Shown: positions 1 through 12,987, counted from the first letter of the stretch. The stretch: 49,611 nt of DNA from Hofstenia miamia (GCA_900660155.1 CABFPE010000703.1:236007-285617), one strand, 5' to 3'. Numbers and translations: made by a program. Notes: generated by a model from the sequence alone, not told the origin.

Positions 1-2
1 AC

Positions 3-596
3 ATTAACAAATTCACTGTTAACACGTCGAAATGCAAGGAAATTGTTGTTTCTCTGAAACACTCGGTGTCTGCCCCTACTAGATCCACAGCTCACTTTGA
101 AAGAGTTACCGAAATGCGCATTCTTGGTTTTTCTATTTCTAGTAATTTCTGTTTTAAACCTCATATCTCGAAATTAATTACCAAAATCAATCAAGCAATT
201 TATCTCTTATTGAAATTGAAACGTCATGGTTACTCAAGAAATGAATTAGAGTATGCGTACAAATCACTGGTTTTTGGTAACATTAATTATGGCGTAGAAG
301 TTTACGGATGTTCTCATCCTTCTGTGTTACAGAGAATTGATCGCGCGCAGAAAAAAGCCATCAAGTTCAACATAATAGCTTCATTCCAGCCTATCGCAGA
401 AATTATTATTCAGAAAGACAGGAAATTAATCATGAAAATTCTAAAGAATCCAGATTTTCACCCATTAGCAGATCTCATACCCTCACGAAGTATCTACAGT
501 GAATCAAGGCTCCGAAACCGGCTTCCTCCAACCATCACAGTGCAGCATTATCAAAATCTTTCTATCTTTCCAAATCGGGCGCTTAAATTAAGTTAA
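3..596 (+). pseudogene. LINE reverse transcriptase C-terminal fragment
   Basis: The open frame enters from the left edge (codon at 3-5) and stops at 594-596. It carries the region after the catalytic palm of non-LTR retrotransposon RTs: 'NTSKCKEIVVS' (the usual N-x-x-K-C-x-E turn), then 'EMRILGFSISSNFCFKPHIS' (the 'K-x-L-G-V-x-I-D' strand and thumb helices) and 'VFGNINYGVEVYGCS' (the 'Y-x-x-L-x-Y-x-x-x-x-W' helix). 'FPNRALKLS' at the end resembles the usual LINE ORF2 C-terminus. The catalytic motif lies outside the window. This is the 3' end of a CR1/Jockey-like element, intact in frame as far as seen. The ATG-less start at 66 is only where a GTG falls. Confidence 0.75.
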
Positions 597-1257
597 ATTG
601 ATTTTTAAATCTAGATGTTATTTCTTGATTTCTAATTTAAGACTTTTGTTGTTGTACTTGGAAATCGTACGAAAATATTTATCATAAATTCATGTACGAA
701 GTATTTTAGAATACAGAAAAATTTAGTAAGATAGTGAATTCAATATTTAGTCTGACCCTAAAAATACTGGGCAGTTGTTGCTTTTACATTCTTAATGTAC
801 GATATAATTATAAAAATTTACGATTGTAAGTATTGGACCCTTGTCACTTTTAAAGTAAATTACAATTTGAAACATTGCTAATGATTTATATTTAATAATT
901 AATTGCTGCAATCATTTTTGCCCATTAAAGAGCGAAGGTGAAAATGTGCACGCAGAGCATGCGGACAATATAGATACTAGTATAGGTTAAAAGAACGATA
1001 ACAACAAAAACAAAAAGACCCTGATGGGGGGATTGACAGAAATCAAGAATTTAATAGAAATTCAAAATTACGTTTTCATTAAGCGTTCTGTTGAATGGAT
1101 CGTGTAGGCTCTTCTTAAGCGCAAACTTTTTTTACTTTCAATATATCGATGTTGTAGGTGGCACTTAGGGTTGGCCAGTCTCACGACTCTTCTGACATAG
1201 TTCTTTTCAGACATCTTCTTTTATCCCTGTTTATTATACAGTTTAATTAGGTTTTAT
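597..1257. other. non-coding stretch between LINE copies
   Basis: AT-rich. Probably the 3' untranslated part of the first LINE followed by the 5' untranslated part of the next. A run of As and mixed As/Cs near 985-1015 could be an old tail. No gene seen. Confidence 0.5.
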
Positions 1258-1985
1258 ATGAACCTTCGAAATGGCAAAAACCGTGCGAACACGGCCCCAA
1301 ACAACGATGATCTGGTGATCCATGACTTGGAAAAGCTGTGCAAAGATGACGATGGCAGCATCCACCTGGTTGAATGATGAGGGCTGCTTGGCCTGGCTGC
1401 CGTCTGGCTTACTGTCCCGCGACTTCCTTTGCGGCTTCTGTGAGAATTCTTCACTTCAGGCGATGCCCAAACCTAACCCGCCTATGACAACCTACGCTGA
1501 AGCAGCTACTCCCCTACCTTCCGCAGCTGAGTTGATTAAAGTTATTTGTAGTGAACAATCAGAACGCACTAAAAGAGCTCGTAATATCGTTATCACTGGT
1601 TTGAAACCTTGCAAAACAGAGCAAGAGGATGTAAGTAGAGTTTTGGAGATGTTCGATGACCTTAAGCTGGCTATCAGCGCCGAATCCATTAGGCTTTCAT
1701 ACGTAGGAGCCACGTCTGATGAGGGCCATCGCAAACTACTTGTCATTCTAGCGTCTGATGATGATAAGCTGAATGTTATGCGGAAGTCCAAAAATCTCGG
1801 CAGCATACAAAGTGGAACGGAATTTACATTAACCCAGACTACACCAAAAGCGAGTGTGCAGAGCAATTCAAACTTCGTCGAGAGCTTCGCAACAATAGTT
1901 TGTCTGACTCCGCTAAAACTTGGATAATCCGCAGTGGCAAAGTTGAGAAGCGTAACCAAACTGGTATAACATCGTGCTGACTAGT
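1258..1985 (+). pseudogene. LINE ORF1 (nucleic-acid-binding protein), frameshifted
   Basis: The original start is probably ATG 1258: 'MNLRNGKNRANTAPNNDD' reads 39 codons to a stop at 1375-1377. The conserved reading then continues in a second frame (roughly 1450-1850), with 'RARNIVITGLKP' and 'AESIRLSYVG', the pattern of the RRM-like domain in LINE ORF1 proteins. Near 1850 it moves to a third frame, where 'FKLRRELRNNSLSDSAKTW' and 'RSGKVEKRN' are the usual ORF1 tail. So at least two frameshifts. The 1322 ATG is in the second frame and is not the ancestral start. Function inferred from the family: RNA binding in the retrotransposition RNP. Confidence 0.65.
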
Positions 1986-1989
1986 AAAC

Positions 1990-4450
1990 GACCAATACAC
2001 TCCGTCCATTCTGTCTACCAACGCCCGCTCCTTGAGAAACAAGATTTACTAACTCAGAATTATTGCACATAAAATGGAGGCACACTTCATTTGTATCACT
2101 AAAAGCTGGCTCTGCTGTGACGACTCATCCGATTTCTTCCAATGCCGCATTGGCGGTGGTGCCCTAATATATAATCATGTCTCCTTAGGAAAATCCATTG
2201 AGCATAAAATTAAAGACATTCCTATAGACATCCAAGCGGTTTTTACATCATTTCCTGACAAGAAAATCCTTATGTGCTGTCTATACATCCCACCAAGTCT
2301 ACCCCATGTTAAAAATGAGAGCATCTGCCATTTTATTATAAACACAGTCGATTCCATTCTGCTTACATACTCTGATTATCTCCCAATCATATGTGGCTAC
2401 CTCAATCTAGCTTTCATTGGTCAAGAACTCCAAAATCTTTGCATATCGCTTGATTTGTGCAACCTTATTACTTGTAAAACCACCAGAAACTCCTCACTCG
2501 ATGTCTGTCTTTGTCCAAGTAATCTAAGTTACCGGTATGCTGAGGTATCGCACCTTGCCCCTCTGGGCAGCTCCGATCATCACGTCTGCTTCATCAAACC
2601 TTTGCATGTGGACTCCCATCCCAAACGTCTTAACAAGGTACTGGACTTACGCCACAGTAATTTATGCCACTTTATAGATACCTTGGAAAGAAGCTCAATC
2701 GATAGGGTAAGCGTTATCCAGGACATCAATGATAAAGTTGAGCACTTTTACAACTGTATCTACCATGCCATGTCTGTGATCCCCTTCCGCCATGTTGAAG
2801 CTTCTGATGCAAGTCCCCCCTGGTTCTCAAAGACTGTACTTGATATAATTGACAAAAAGCAACAAGCTTTTAACCAAAACGATACTCACAAACTACGTCA
2901 TTTCACAGCAAAACTATCTGATGCCATTATAAAGGCCAAGAAGGGTTGTCTTCAGTCCTGTTCAGGAGCTCGCCAATCCTGGGCGCTGTATAATTCCTTC
3001 ACTAAAGGATGCAATAAGCCTAATATTGACAATATCCTAGCGAAATACACCTCAATTAAAACCGCACTCAATGATATAGCTGCAAAATTCCAAGGCTCCA
3101 TGGTTCATGGTGACAGCATTCTGTCTTCTCATCCTGGTGTCTCTGCAAATAGCTTCGCTGAGACTAGCCCGTTCGCAGTGCTAAAGTACCTCGATGGCCT
3201 CAAAAACGCTGGTACTGGGGCCGATGGTATTCCAAACAAAATTTACAAGAGCGCCTCTCACTTACTTGCTGAACCTTTGTCTAATATCATTAATACTTCT
3301 TTCCGCCTGAGTTGTGTTCCGAGAAAGTTCAAGATTGCTAATGTCATTCCTTTGCCAAAAGTGAGCACGCCTGACATCGGTGATCTTCGTCCAATATCTC
3401 TTTTATCAATTCCCTCGAAGTGTCTCGAATTCATGGCTCTACGTAATCTTAAACCACATATCGTTCCGCTGATTGACAAAGCACAACAAGCTTATTGGAA
3501 GGGAAGGTCTACATGTACAGCTATGATTCGGCTCGTTGACGAAATTATTCGAATTCTGGATGCAGGAGATGACGTACTGCTACAGGCTTTCGATCTAAGC
3601 AAGGCCTTTGACACTGTCCCTCACAGCCGACTTTTATTGAAGCTTTCTAATAGCGGCATTCCAATTTCCTTTGTGAACTGGCTATCTGACTACCTTACAA
3701 ACCGGAGCTTCCGTGTATCACATTCCGGTGTTTTGCCTGTCGTGAGTGGAGTGCCGCAAGGATCCTTGATCGGGCCTCTGCTGTTTATTTTCTACATCTC
3801 TGATTTTTCAGGTATTGATGGTCAGCTGATCAAATTCGCGGACGATATGACATCAATAATCAGGTTGACAAAAACGCCTTCATCAATACTGATGCGATCC
3901 TACTTGATAAGTATTGCTCTATCAACTCTCTCTTGCTGAATAAGAAGAAGTCTGTCCAAATGATCATCTCCACATGCAAGACCAATAGAGTCTCACATAC
4001 ACTCCCCGATGTCGACATCCCCGTTGTTGATAATGCCAAAATACTGGGCATCATAATTGTCTCTAATCTTAATTGGCATTGCCACTGTGATACAGTCATG
4101 AAAAGAGCAGCGGAAAGGTTTACGATCCTTAGGCAGTTGAAGCCTGTCTGTAATGAAGACGCCCTTCGTAACATTTTTAACTTCACTGTAGTTTCCTCTT
4201 TGATTACTGTGCTCTGTTGTTCGTAGGTCTTGGCGACACGCTTAATGTCAAGTTTCAAAGAATTTTTTAACGTGGTCATAAGATTATTACTGGCAGTGAA
4301 ATCAATGCTCTAAACTACGTGGCTAGGAGACAGGAATTGGCCATCAAACTTTTCACTAAGTCATCACTCAACTCACACTGACTTAACGATGTGTACCCTA
4401 AAGTCCAGCCAAGATCTGGTCGTCTCAAAGTAGAATTCTATCGTCTGTCA
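1990..4450 (+). pseudogene. LINE ORF2 (endonuclease-reverse transcriptase), broken
   Basis: The APE-type endonuclease N-terminus 'STNARSLRNKIY' runs in frame into a TAA at 2050-2052 and resumes after it ('FICITKSWL'). The open part is 2074-3939. The endonuclease 'GDFN' motif is altered to 'GYLN', losing an expected active-site Asp; 'SSDHH' is kept. RT motifs follow: 'ADGIPNKIYK', 'LRPISLLSIPSKCLE', 'AFDLSKAFDTVPH', 'SGVPQGSLIGPLLF' and catalytic 'FADD' near 3836-3847. A frameshift at about 3865 moves the thumb region ('LLNKKKSVQMI', 'AKILGIIIVSNLNW') to another frame, and another at about 4225 moves the C-terminus. Dead copy; RT palm motifs intact. Confidence 0.8.
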
Positions 4451-4649
4451 TTACGAACGTCTCAATTTTTCCCTTTTATGACTCTTTTAATCACTAAAAA
4501 TTCTTAGTTTTATTACGTGTTTACGTTTGATTTTTGGTTTTATGTGCGCATTGTTCGTACCATTCTTCTATGCATTTGCATTTTTTATTGACTACAATTC
4601 AAAATATACGTATTTCTTCTTCTTCTGAATATCGACTTCGATCCCATAT

Positions 4650-6310
4650 GTGACTTTTGCTGATGCACCATCCTTAATTCACTTATTTCTAGCTTTCTTG
4701 TTGTATGCTTGTGTAATCCTCCTCAATCTAGCAAATATCGAATTCTTTTCACTCCTTTTACCAAGACTATCCATTCCATTTTTGATTCCTTTTACTTATT
4801 CAACTCATCACATTGGATTTCAAAGTCTTCAATATTTATCACTGATGATTTAACCTTCATCAGATTCTTGTAAACTTCAACTTGTTGAATTTCTTTTTGA
4901 TCTCTCACTTATCCAACTTGTGACTTTTCCAACACATACTTTTGGTCATATTCTTAATCTTGTTTACTCCAATTTACCCGATACTTCAATTTCTCCTATC
5001 AGCACTCCATTATTTTCCACTGATCATACATTTCTTCCATTTCTGTCTTCCTCAATAACTGGATATTCACACAATAGTTTTTCCTACACTCTTGGCGAAT
5101 ATGTTTCATTTAACAGTTTCATTCTTTTCCATTCTTTCTCATCTATCTCTTGCTTTTGAACGGCTCATTTTTTAACGCTATCTATCCCGGCCTCCGTCTT
5201 TTGATTTCCGAATCTCAGTACGGTTTCATGTATTAGAAATCTCCTGCTCTCTTTCTTTAACGTTTCCTTGACGCAGCTTATTCTCATTTCGATAGAAGTA
5301 TCCCTCTTTTTACTGACTATCTGTATTTCAAAAAGGCCTTTGATAAAGTTACTCATTCGCGCTTAATTTCGAAGCTCTCGCTTCGTGGTTGTGATTCTTC
5401 CTTTGTGTCTCTCATCTCCAGTTATCTCACTAACAGATGTCAATCTGTCCTTATTGATTTTATTCTTTCTTATAAACTTCCGGTCACGTCTGGTTTCCCT
5501 CGGTGTTCAATTCTTTGTCCTCTTTTGTTCTTAATCTTCATCAATTACTTTACGCCAACAATCACTGCTTTCAACTCTAAATTCATGCTATATGCTAATG
5601 ACACATGCATATTTTCTTCTGACCTCTAAAGTATTCGAAACAGCTGTCAATCTGCCATTTTATGGTCAACTTCCAATTGTCTTCCTTTTAACACCTGTAT
5701 ATCTGAAGGTCTCTTATTCTCTTCCTCCAAAACCATTCTCCTGATTTCTATACATAACTGTTCCCTTCAAACCTTATGTTCGTGATCTTGGTATTTTGAT
5801 TTCCAGTTCTCTCTTCTGGTCTATACATATTTCCCACAAAGCTAAAAAATTCTCTTCTACCTTTTATTTTCTCAAATCCACTATGCCCAGTTCTTCTAAC
5901 TCTTCTAATAAACCTTTCCTTTATCTCCTTTTAAAAGCCAGACTTTTCCATATCTCGCTTTATCTCAAATTCCTTGACCTGATCTATCTCAATAAACTGC
6001 TACTCGGCTTTTATGATTTCGGTGTATTTGATTTCGTAAAATTCTCTTCTGCTATCAGTGGCTCTTCTAAAGTTCGTTTTCTTTTACCTCCCATTCACAA
6101 ACCTATCTGCACCAATAACTTTTTCTATCGTGTAATTCCACCAGCTAATTTCATAATTTCTAATCTTGAAATCGATTTGTGGTCGCCTGCTAGTTTTTCA
6201 AATAACACATCCTCCTGTTTTTTTCTGTCTGCTATCTCTGAATTCGGCGTTTCATCTAAATCCAACTCATTTCCTTTCTGCAATTGCTCCTTTTGTCATC
6301 TTCGCATCTA
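4650..6310 (+). mobile_element. second decayed LINE (endonuclease plus RT), + strand
   Basis: T-rich coding strand with LINE ORF2 motifs in order but scattered over frames: endonuclease C-terminus 'HTFGHILNLVYSNLP' and 'FSTDHTFLP' (the S-D-H motif) at about 4935-5040; RT 'YFKKAFDKVTHSRLISKLSL' at 5326-5385; 'SSYLTNRCQSV' and 'VTSGFPRCSILCPLLFLIF' at 5417-5540; the catalytic box reads 'YAND' (second-last position N instead of D) at about 5590; thumb 'ISSSLFWSIHISHKAKKFSS' at 5796; C-terminus to about 6310. Multiple frameshifts and stops. Distinct in sequence from the 1258-4450 copy. 5' boundary unclear. Confidence 0.7.
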
Positions 6311-6719
6311 ATTTTCATTGTTTTTCTCTTGTCATTTTTTGTTTGTTTGTAAATGTTATTTTATTTTTGTATACACCATTAATTTCGGTTAAATTCATTA
6401 TTATTATTATTAATCGATCATGTTTGGTTATGTCTTCTCCTTATCATAGATATTTTTGCTTATTTGTACCGGATATAAAGATTTCCATTAAAATGTTTCT
6501 ATAAACGTATGTATTACTTTGTTTCATTTCGTGTAGTACTTTTCTACTTACGCAGAAAAATTGTGCAATACCAGAGTTGAATACATTTCCTGAATTTTTT
6601 CTCGAGCTTAATGACAATATATTTTCCGTTTCTGAGGACATTTTAACTTCTGAAGTTTTTTCTCGATCTGAATCAGGGATTTTATTGTATTGTCAATTAT
6701 ATTGCGCTAATGAATTCTT

Positions 6720-7735
6720 AANGTATTGAAGTGAATGTCGGGATCAGGTTAGTGTACATCTGGAACACGCACCTCATTTGTGTTAAAATTGGATGAAAAA
6801 AACTTATTGAAACCAATACACTTATCATAGCCGCTAGTGGACTCCAAAATCTCTTCAGACATTGCGACAAGAGGCTTTGGAGAACCTGACAGGCCTTTAA
6901 TGGTGACAAAGCATTCACCAATTGTGCATTTCTTGAAATTGTTCGAGAAAATAACTGCCAAGTTCAATGGAGTATATTAAATCTGTCTGAATCTGCGCCA
7001 AATATTTATCATAATCAAGAGACTGCGAGCTATTACGACGTAATATGGTATGAAATCTATTGAAAGATGGACGGAATGTGAGTAACAATAAAATGGGAGA
7101 AACATACGCTTACTCTGCGAATAGGAAAGCAGACGTTCATTGAAAACTTGAGATGCCCCAGGAAATGCTCCAGGGAGCTATTAATTGATTGGTAGGGATT
7201 GACATTAAATAAATAATTGTGATTTGAAATGACGATCCCAGGAAAACCAACATTGAAACGAATACCCATGTGATTAGAGTTAGTACAATTAACAACTGAA
7301 GCAAAAATATCATTGTTTGTTGTCAGGAGATTGTCGAGGACATTTCCTTTCGCATGCGTAGCTTCCATGATACAAGCAGATAACATATGAGCCTAAAAAA
7401 TCTGGAGGTAATCATCTTCCCGTCCCACATTCAAGCAAGCAAGATTCCAATCAACATTCGGCATGTTCAAGTCGCCAGTACTTACGTCTGTGAAGCAGGA
7501 TTTTCAATTGACCAGAAATTGTTGAAGATCTGCGGAGCGTACTGAGTAATTGCTACCACCTGGTGGAAGATATAAACAAATAAGCAAAACACAATGAGAG
7601 GAATTCTGTAAAATGACCGCGCACCCGAAAGCTGAAATATTAGACTGAATAGGAATGTAGTGAAGAGTGATATCATTTCTAAGAGCAATAGCAACATCGC
7701 CTCGAGTACCCACCTGACAGTCATCCCTAGATATA
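6720..7735 (-). mobile_element. LINE endonuclease fragment, minus strand
   Basis: Read on the minus strand, 7735 down to 7382 gives an APE endonuclease: 'RGDVAIALRNDITLHYIP', 'LICLYLPPGGSNYS', and 'GDLNMPNVDW' (the GDFN-x-P-x-x-D-W motif, catalytic Asp kept) near 7455. A stop falls near 7392, and the same frame continues to about 7057 with 'NVLDNLLTTNNDIFASVVN', the usual V-L-D-L-V-L-T-N region. The part from 7050 to 6720 is the linker ahead of RT, in other frames. No RT palm is present, so it is truncated at its 3' end. Position 6722 is an N. Confidence 0.7.
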
Positions 7736-7904
7736 TAAAAAGTTAAAAAATAATAGATATTTACTGATAACTTTGCAAAATTAACCCAATTCGAAGCACG
7801 AGGTTTTTTGTTGATAAATATAGAGAATATTTGATTAGTTTTTATGAAACGCAATAGTACCGAAAAATTTGTAACGGTTATTTTTTTGTTAAATATCTTC
7901 ACAT

Positions 7905-10254
7905 TAAATACATAAATAATGAATTATAGTCCCTGTTCGAATGATTGAAGCCCGTCTTAGATTTCTCTCATGCCTCTTTCATAAGTTTTAACAATTTCAT
8001 TACAATAAAATTTATTTTATTGAATTATTATTCATGGCGTCTTGTACATATGTGGATAGTTCGCATTCTTTAAGGCAAACATATCTGATTTGAATCAAAC
8101 TCCTTCGCTATGACACCTCTTTGAGAATGTTATTTTCAACATAACAACCAACAAATTTAAATGTAAAATGAGATAATTTATTATATCTACTAAGCAACAA
8201 GATTTGTTGACTAAAAATAATTGAATGGTCCGTTAATTGACAAAATTGCCAAATCGATTGATTTAGAATTATATGAAGATGAACTACATGCTGTTAGGTG
8301 CAAAACAAGTGAAATAACAATGCTTTAATTTATAGCTTTATGAAGAATCAGTTGACCGACACTACATAAGCAAAGATACAAACTTAAACAAACAAATCGA
8401 TTTCTCGTTTTGAATCAATTTACACTTAATGGGTTCTTGCACTACATGCTTCAATTATAAGAGTTCCTATGTTTAGTCTCATATATATGTTCAATATCAG
8501 TATGAAAATATATAATTCAATATGCTTAATGCATATAACATTTTGAGTAAATTTATTTGATTTTTTAGTAATGTTTGCAAATCAACAGCACATGGTAAAT
8601 GCACAGATACTATACAAAATATATATATATAACAATATAGCGAAATCAATAAGTTATGCATTGAAAATTTATGCAACGCGGTCACGTTAGCGTTTTTACT
8701 AATCGGTAAATAAAATGTGGAAAAATACAAATCGGGAGAACAAATTTTCTTAAAATTGTAAGTGGTTGCAAAGTTTAAACGTTATTTATAAAATCTCGAG
8801 TAAGAAGTACTTGATTTACATTAAAAATGTATAGATTTGCATGAATATGCTTTTATATTTTGTAATTTGTTTAATAATAATTATTTTATGAATTTCAAAT
8901 TTTCTGTGCTATTGTTCTTAAATATATACCGCGTGTTAGGATTTGGTTAATTATGCAGTTATCAGTCTATATCTATTATTTCTAAACTTTTGCGTATGTT
9001 ATTGCATTTCTCATTGTTTTTACTCTATATTAGTGTTTATTTTGTTCGCGTGTTCTGCGAGCACCCTATTCTATACCTTCGCCCATTAAAGTTATAAATT
9101 ATAATTTGCAGTCACAACCCTATACTTTGATTTATTCTTATATTAGAAAACTAATTTTACAGGCATAATAAATTTTTAGTTGGATAAAATGAATATATTT
9201 TGTGTAGTTTTTGACTTTTTGAAGCTTAAACTGCAATCAAATCAAGTAAAAGAAGATTTAAAAAGCTTAAGTTCAATAAAATTATGTTTATTTAATTGTA
9301 TTTAGTAGGGCAACCAAAATTCTATATGGTAAGTCTTTATTTTTTTGAGCAACATTGTGTGAAGCATACTATAAACATATTTCAGGATATTTGTTTTATT
9401 GTGGTGCAATATTTTATATTTAGTAATTAGCGTAGACATCAACGTATTTCATTTCTAAAAATGATATTTGCTTATTTTGATAAAAAATTATTTTTAAATT
9501 ATTTTATTTCTCCGGAGAGTTTTCTTAAAAAGTTGTAATGTAGAAAACTGATTGAGCTTCCTAAGTTCATAAATTTGAAATATGTTAGTCGTAGATTAAA
9601 ACATTTAAAATTTGCAGCACACTAGATATTTATATTTAATAAATAATGTAATTTCGATAGGACAAACTGTATCTTCTTAAGTTTTTTTCAAATGGCAAAA
9701 CAGACACAGCCGTATAGAAATTTTTCAAAACTGCTCTATTGAAAGTGATTAATAAGTTTAAAATGTTAAAAGAGTATTTTTATAAAATTTGTAATTGGAA
9801 ATACAGCTCAAAAATTTGTTATAAAATTTTACGTTTATACATTTTTGATAAATTGTTTAATAATTTTCAATAATTATATTTGTATGTCATTCCTTCGCTG
9901 AAGATATTAAAGAATATATTTCTTGACTTTAATTTTTGCGTTGCATTTCATAGCAATTGTATCTTCATAAGTAGGCCCTACTCAAATTAAAAAATTCTAA
10001 CAGTGTACATACGTTTTTGAACAAGCACTAGAAATGAAATTTGTATTTCAATTTTGTAATTTTCACTATTTTATGTAGGTCAATTATGTTTTCCGTATTT
10101 TAATGGCAAAGTGGTACTGCAGGGGTGACATACCCCCTAATACACGAGGAGTGTACGAATGTGCAGGTTGATATCAGAGCACATGGCTAAATTATGTGAT
10201 GATATCTTGGAAACAGTAAACTACTTCTAAAGCTAAAATTGTATATAGGCTTGC
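7905..10254. other. AT-rich stretch, no gene seen
   Basis: No ORF with recognisable content on either strand. A short AT run lies at 8618-8636. Nothing else could be supported. Confidence 0.5.
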
Positions 10255-10560
10255 AATAATTTTTTAACAAGCGAAATTGCTGAAACTAAGCATGCAAGAA
10301 GCTTTGATCGATGTAGTGAAAAGAGCGATTTAATCCATTTGCTTGGCATTTCTGTAGATAAAAGCGCATTTATAGCAGCAGTTTGACAACTTTCACCAAT
10401 TTTAGGCTATATTGGAGTAGATTGTAAAATTACACATATTAGACGTCTTGGAAAGTTCGAAAAATATAAAAATATGCCATGCTGATAGCAGTTATCTAGA
10501 ATAAGACACTATTAAAGCTGTAACTATTAAAACTTTAGTCATCAGAAAAGTGTAGGAATC
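10255..10560 (+). pseudogene. possible LINE ORF1 relic
   Basis: Reading in broken frames gives 'VDCKITHIRRLGKFEKYKN' at about 10420-10476, then a stop. An 'R-R-L-G-K-F-E' segment is typical of the RRM-like domain of CR1-type ORF1 proteins. Upstream text ('SDLIHLLGISVDKS') fits the helix before it. The evidence is one short motif, so this is weak. No ORF2 follows; the next 400 bp are unassigned. Confidence 0.35.
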
Positions 10561-11018
10561 AGTATTTCCACTACCACTTTTGGGATCAGAATCCTAAAAT
10601 ACGGAAATATTTAAACTAAAGCCTCGTTATTTTATGTGACAACGATTGTTTCGATTAGCCTTGATAGACTTCAATTTGGCGTTATTTGCTTACAATGATA
10701 TTGATGTTTTTCCACTTGATTTGATCTTGAATAATCTTTTCATCACATCTATCAGAATGAAAAATTTTCTTCTTACAGAAGCACAAACAGTAATTGGTCC
10801 TATCGTGTTAACATTTCATGCTTTGACTTGAAGATTACACAGGCACACATTGTCTCTAATGACATGAACCTATGTGCATGATTCAAACTGGGCGAATTTC
10901 TCCTGTAATGACGACATGTGCAATGGCGCAATGTGTGAGTAGTAGCAAAATAAAAGAATTTCACATACACGAAAAACTACTAATTGTCAGGTTTCTCAGA
11001 TTTCTGACGTGCCATTAG

Positions 11019-12003
11019 CAGGGCTTCCCATTTTGCTGTTAACAGCAAACAGCAATTCTTTTGCTGTGAACAGCTTTGATATTTTCTTACATAGTCCTTA
11101 GATAGAATAGATAAGCATTTCTTGGATATAGGTTCTGACATTGTATGGATAGGAGCAGGGCATACACTAGGTTTTTGACGGTCTTGATCATGCAAAAATA
11201 TCGAAAAATAGACTTAGTTCTTAAAATTTCTTTAAGATTGTTGCAAAAAATTTTTGATTTATCCAATCAAAATCAGTTTTGAAAACCTGATGTGCGGACA
11301 TTCTACCATGACTATCCTTGTGTACAACACTGGATAAGAGACCATAACATTGTTTTTAAACAGAGTTAAAAGAAAAGCAATGTGCTGTGAGAGAAACTAT
11401 TAAAAGCAACTACTAAACTGGAACTTCAGGGCTAATTTTAAAATGGATAACATATTCACAAAACATATAACACAAAAACTTATTTAAACATGAATAAAAG
11501 TAGTAGTAAAAAGGCAACAAGTTGTCTGCTTGTATCACTATTCAAATCATCTAAGGATGTAAAACTCGGAGCTTTGTAAATGTTTTGAAAATTGTAACAA
11601 CTAAAAAGTTTATTATCCATTCTAGAAGTTAATAGAGCAAAAAATGACAAGTTATAAATGTGCACAGCTCACAGCGCAATGGTGAAATTACTCATGATAC
11701 AGAATGAATATTCATGAGTGTCCAAATGTAAAATATAATTGATATGATGAATCACCCACTATCAATAAGGTTGTTGGACTGCTTGGGGCTGCAGTTATTT
11801 TTATCAAAGGTTACAGCACTGGTCTGAATGCGTGTGCATCTTTGATGGACTGTTGAGGGGATTGAATTACATTGATAGGCTGTAAATAGCACAGGTAATA
11901 TGCCAATATAGGGGTAAATTTTATGTGCTGTTTTAAACAGCACTTGATTGCTGTTTGCTGTAACAACATGCAGCAGTTAACAGCAATGCTGTTGAGAGCC
12001 TTG
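11019..12003. mobile_element. 985-bp non-autonomous hAT-like element
   Basis: Left end CAGGGCTTCCCATTTTGCTG. The reverse complement of the right end begins CAAGGCTCTCAACAGCATTG. Both ends then share TTGCTGTTAAC and ACAGCAAACAGCAAT as subterminal repeats. The element is flanked by an 8-bp duplication, GCCATTAG at 11011-11018 and TCCATTAG at 12004-12011 (one mismatch). hAT elements make 8-bp target duplications and have termini starting CA(G)GG. No transposase ORF is inside, so it would need a trans-acting enzyme. Many CAGC/GCTG motifs cluster within 100 bp of each end. Confidence 0.8.
11195..11335. repeat. diverged relative of the intron 10 hAT MITE
   Basis: This part of the 985-bp element resembles 29285-29457: both contain TTTTTGATTTATCCA followed by GTCAAAATC or ATCAAAATC, AAAACCTGA, GACATTC and ACCATG, and finish in CACTG. 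It looks like a nested or shared internal module of the same MITE family. Similarity judged by eye only. Confidence 0.5.
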
Positions 12004-12135
12004 TCCATTAGCTCATTATTTCTTTTACCAACAATATATCTTTCGAAAATCATCTTGAGAGATCTGTTCAAAACTGTTTCCAATATTTACTTGTATAGTG
12101 GATTAATCACACTTTCTATGTCAAAGAAGAACTGA

Positions 12136-12987
12136 AGTTACTGTAGAAAATGCCTGTGCTTTCAGAACTAACTTGTGAAACTCTTGCGTGCGGGGACAAA
12201 TTTGGAAGCTATTGATCAGGTTTAACCTCGTGTTGTTCTGCTTGAATTTCGAATCAATCCATGGTATTCTTAACATAAACGTCTAACTAAACTTTCAAGC
12301 TATTGTTGGGAGCCCTCTACATATTAGCATCTCCTGAAACAACATAACTGACTAGCATTCCGTATTTGCATTGTATTTAGCAACAAAAATGTCTACTGAA
12401 AATCTTATTTTGTAATGAGTTTATTTATGGCTGCTTAGGCAAGTGAATAACACTTAATAACTTTTTTGATGTTGATTTATCAATTAGTACATTTTCACAA
12501 GTTAGTTGTATTTGTTTTGTCATCAGTATCCATTTGCAAGGTTTATAATTTATCAAAAATGGGCATTGTGTATTTTGATACCCGCTACTACGCATCTTAT
12601 CTGCTTATATTTGATACACCTATTAATGTTAATAACTCTGAACAGTCTTTGTCAATTTTTTCTTTATGAAAAATATGCTTCAATTTCGATTGTGATTTTT
12701 ACATCAATAATCGTTCGGTTAAAATTTACTTTTTTAATCTCTAAATGTGTCAATTTGAAACGATATATTTAATGTTTTATTTGGTTTGACATTTGCCGAA
12801 AATTATTTGTAAGTGTCTTCTTTACAATAGAGCAAAAACGTAACCATTTTATCACTTTTTGTGATTTATGATGCACATAGCTAACATTGAATGTCAATTA
12901 AGTTATTGCAAACGTTGGTAGATAATTTCTTTATTTATTCAATCGATTTCATTATAACATTTGGTATGAACAATTGTAATAGTATAT
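12136..12987. other. no gene seen between two hAT elements
   Basis: AT-rich. Two short overlapping ORFs (12466-12772) have low-complexity hydrophobic translations and no recognised motif, so they are left uncalled. Confidence 0.45.

Larger units (their letters stand above)
1258..4450 (+). mobile_element. CR1/Jockey-like LINE, near full length, decayed
   Basis: ORF1 and ORF2 remnants lie in the order expected of an APE-type LINE: an ORF1 with an RNA-binding-like fold, an endonuclease, then an RT. ORF2 begins close to the ORF1 end. Coding remnants run to about 4450 ('PRSGRLKVEFYRLSLR', typical of the ORF2 C-terminus). The sequence to about 4640, including a short TTC run at 4613-4624, may be its 3' tail. 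At least three frameshifts and one stop inactivate it. No target-site duplication was recognised, so the outer boundaries are approximate. Confidence 0.8.

Noticed and set aside
900..9110. Weak inverted similarity between about 905-965 and 9046-9095 (TTCTGCG..GCAC, ACCTTCGC)
   Set aside because: Too short and too diverged to separate from chance by eye.
10111..10145. CAGGGGTGACATACCCCCT as a hAT terminus
   Set aside because: No partner terminus or 8-bp duplication found; it is only a short GGGGT/ACCCC hairpin.
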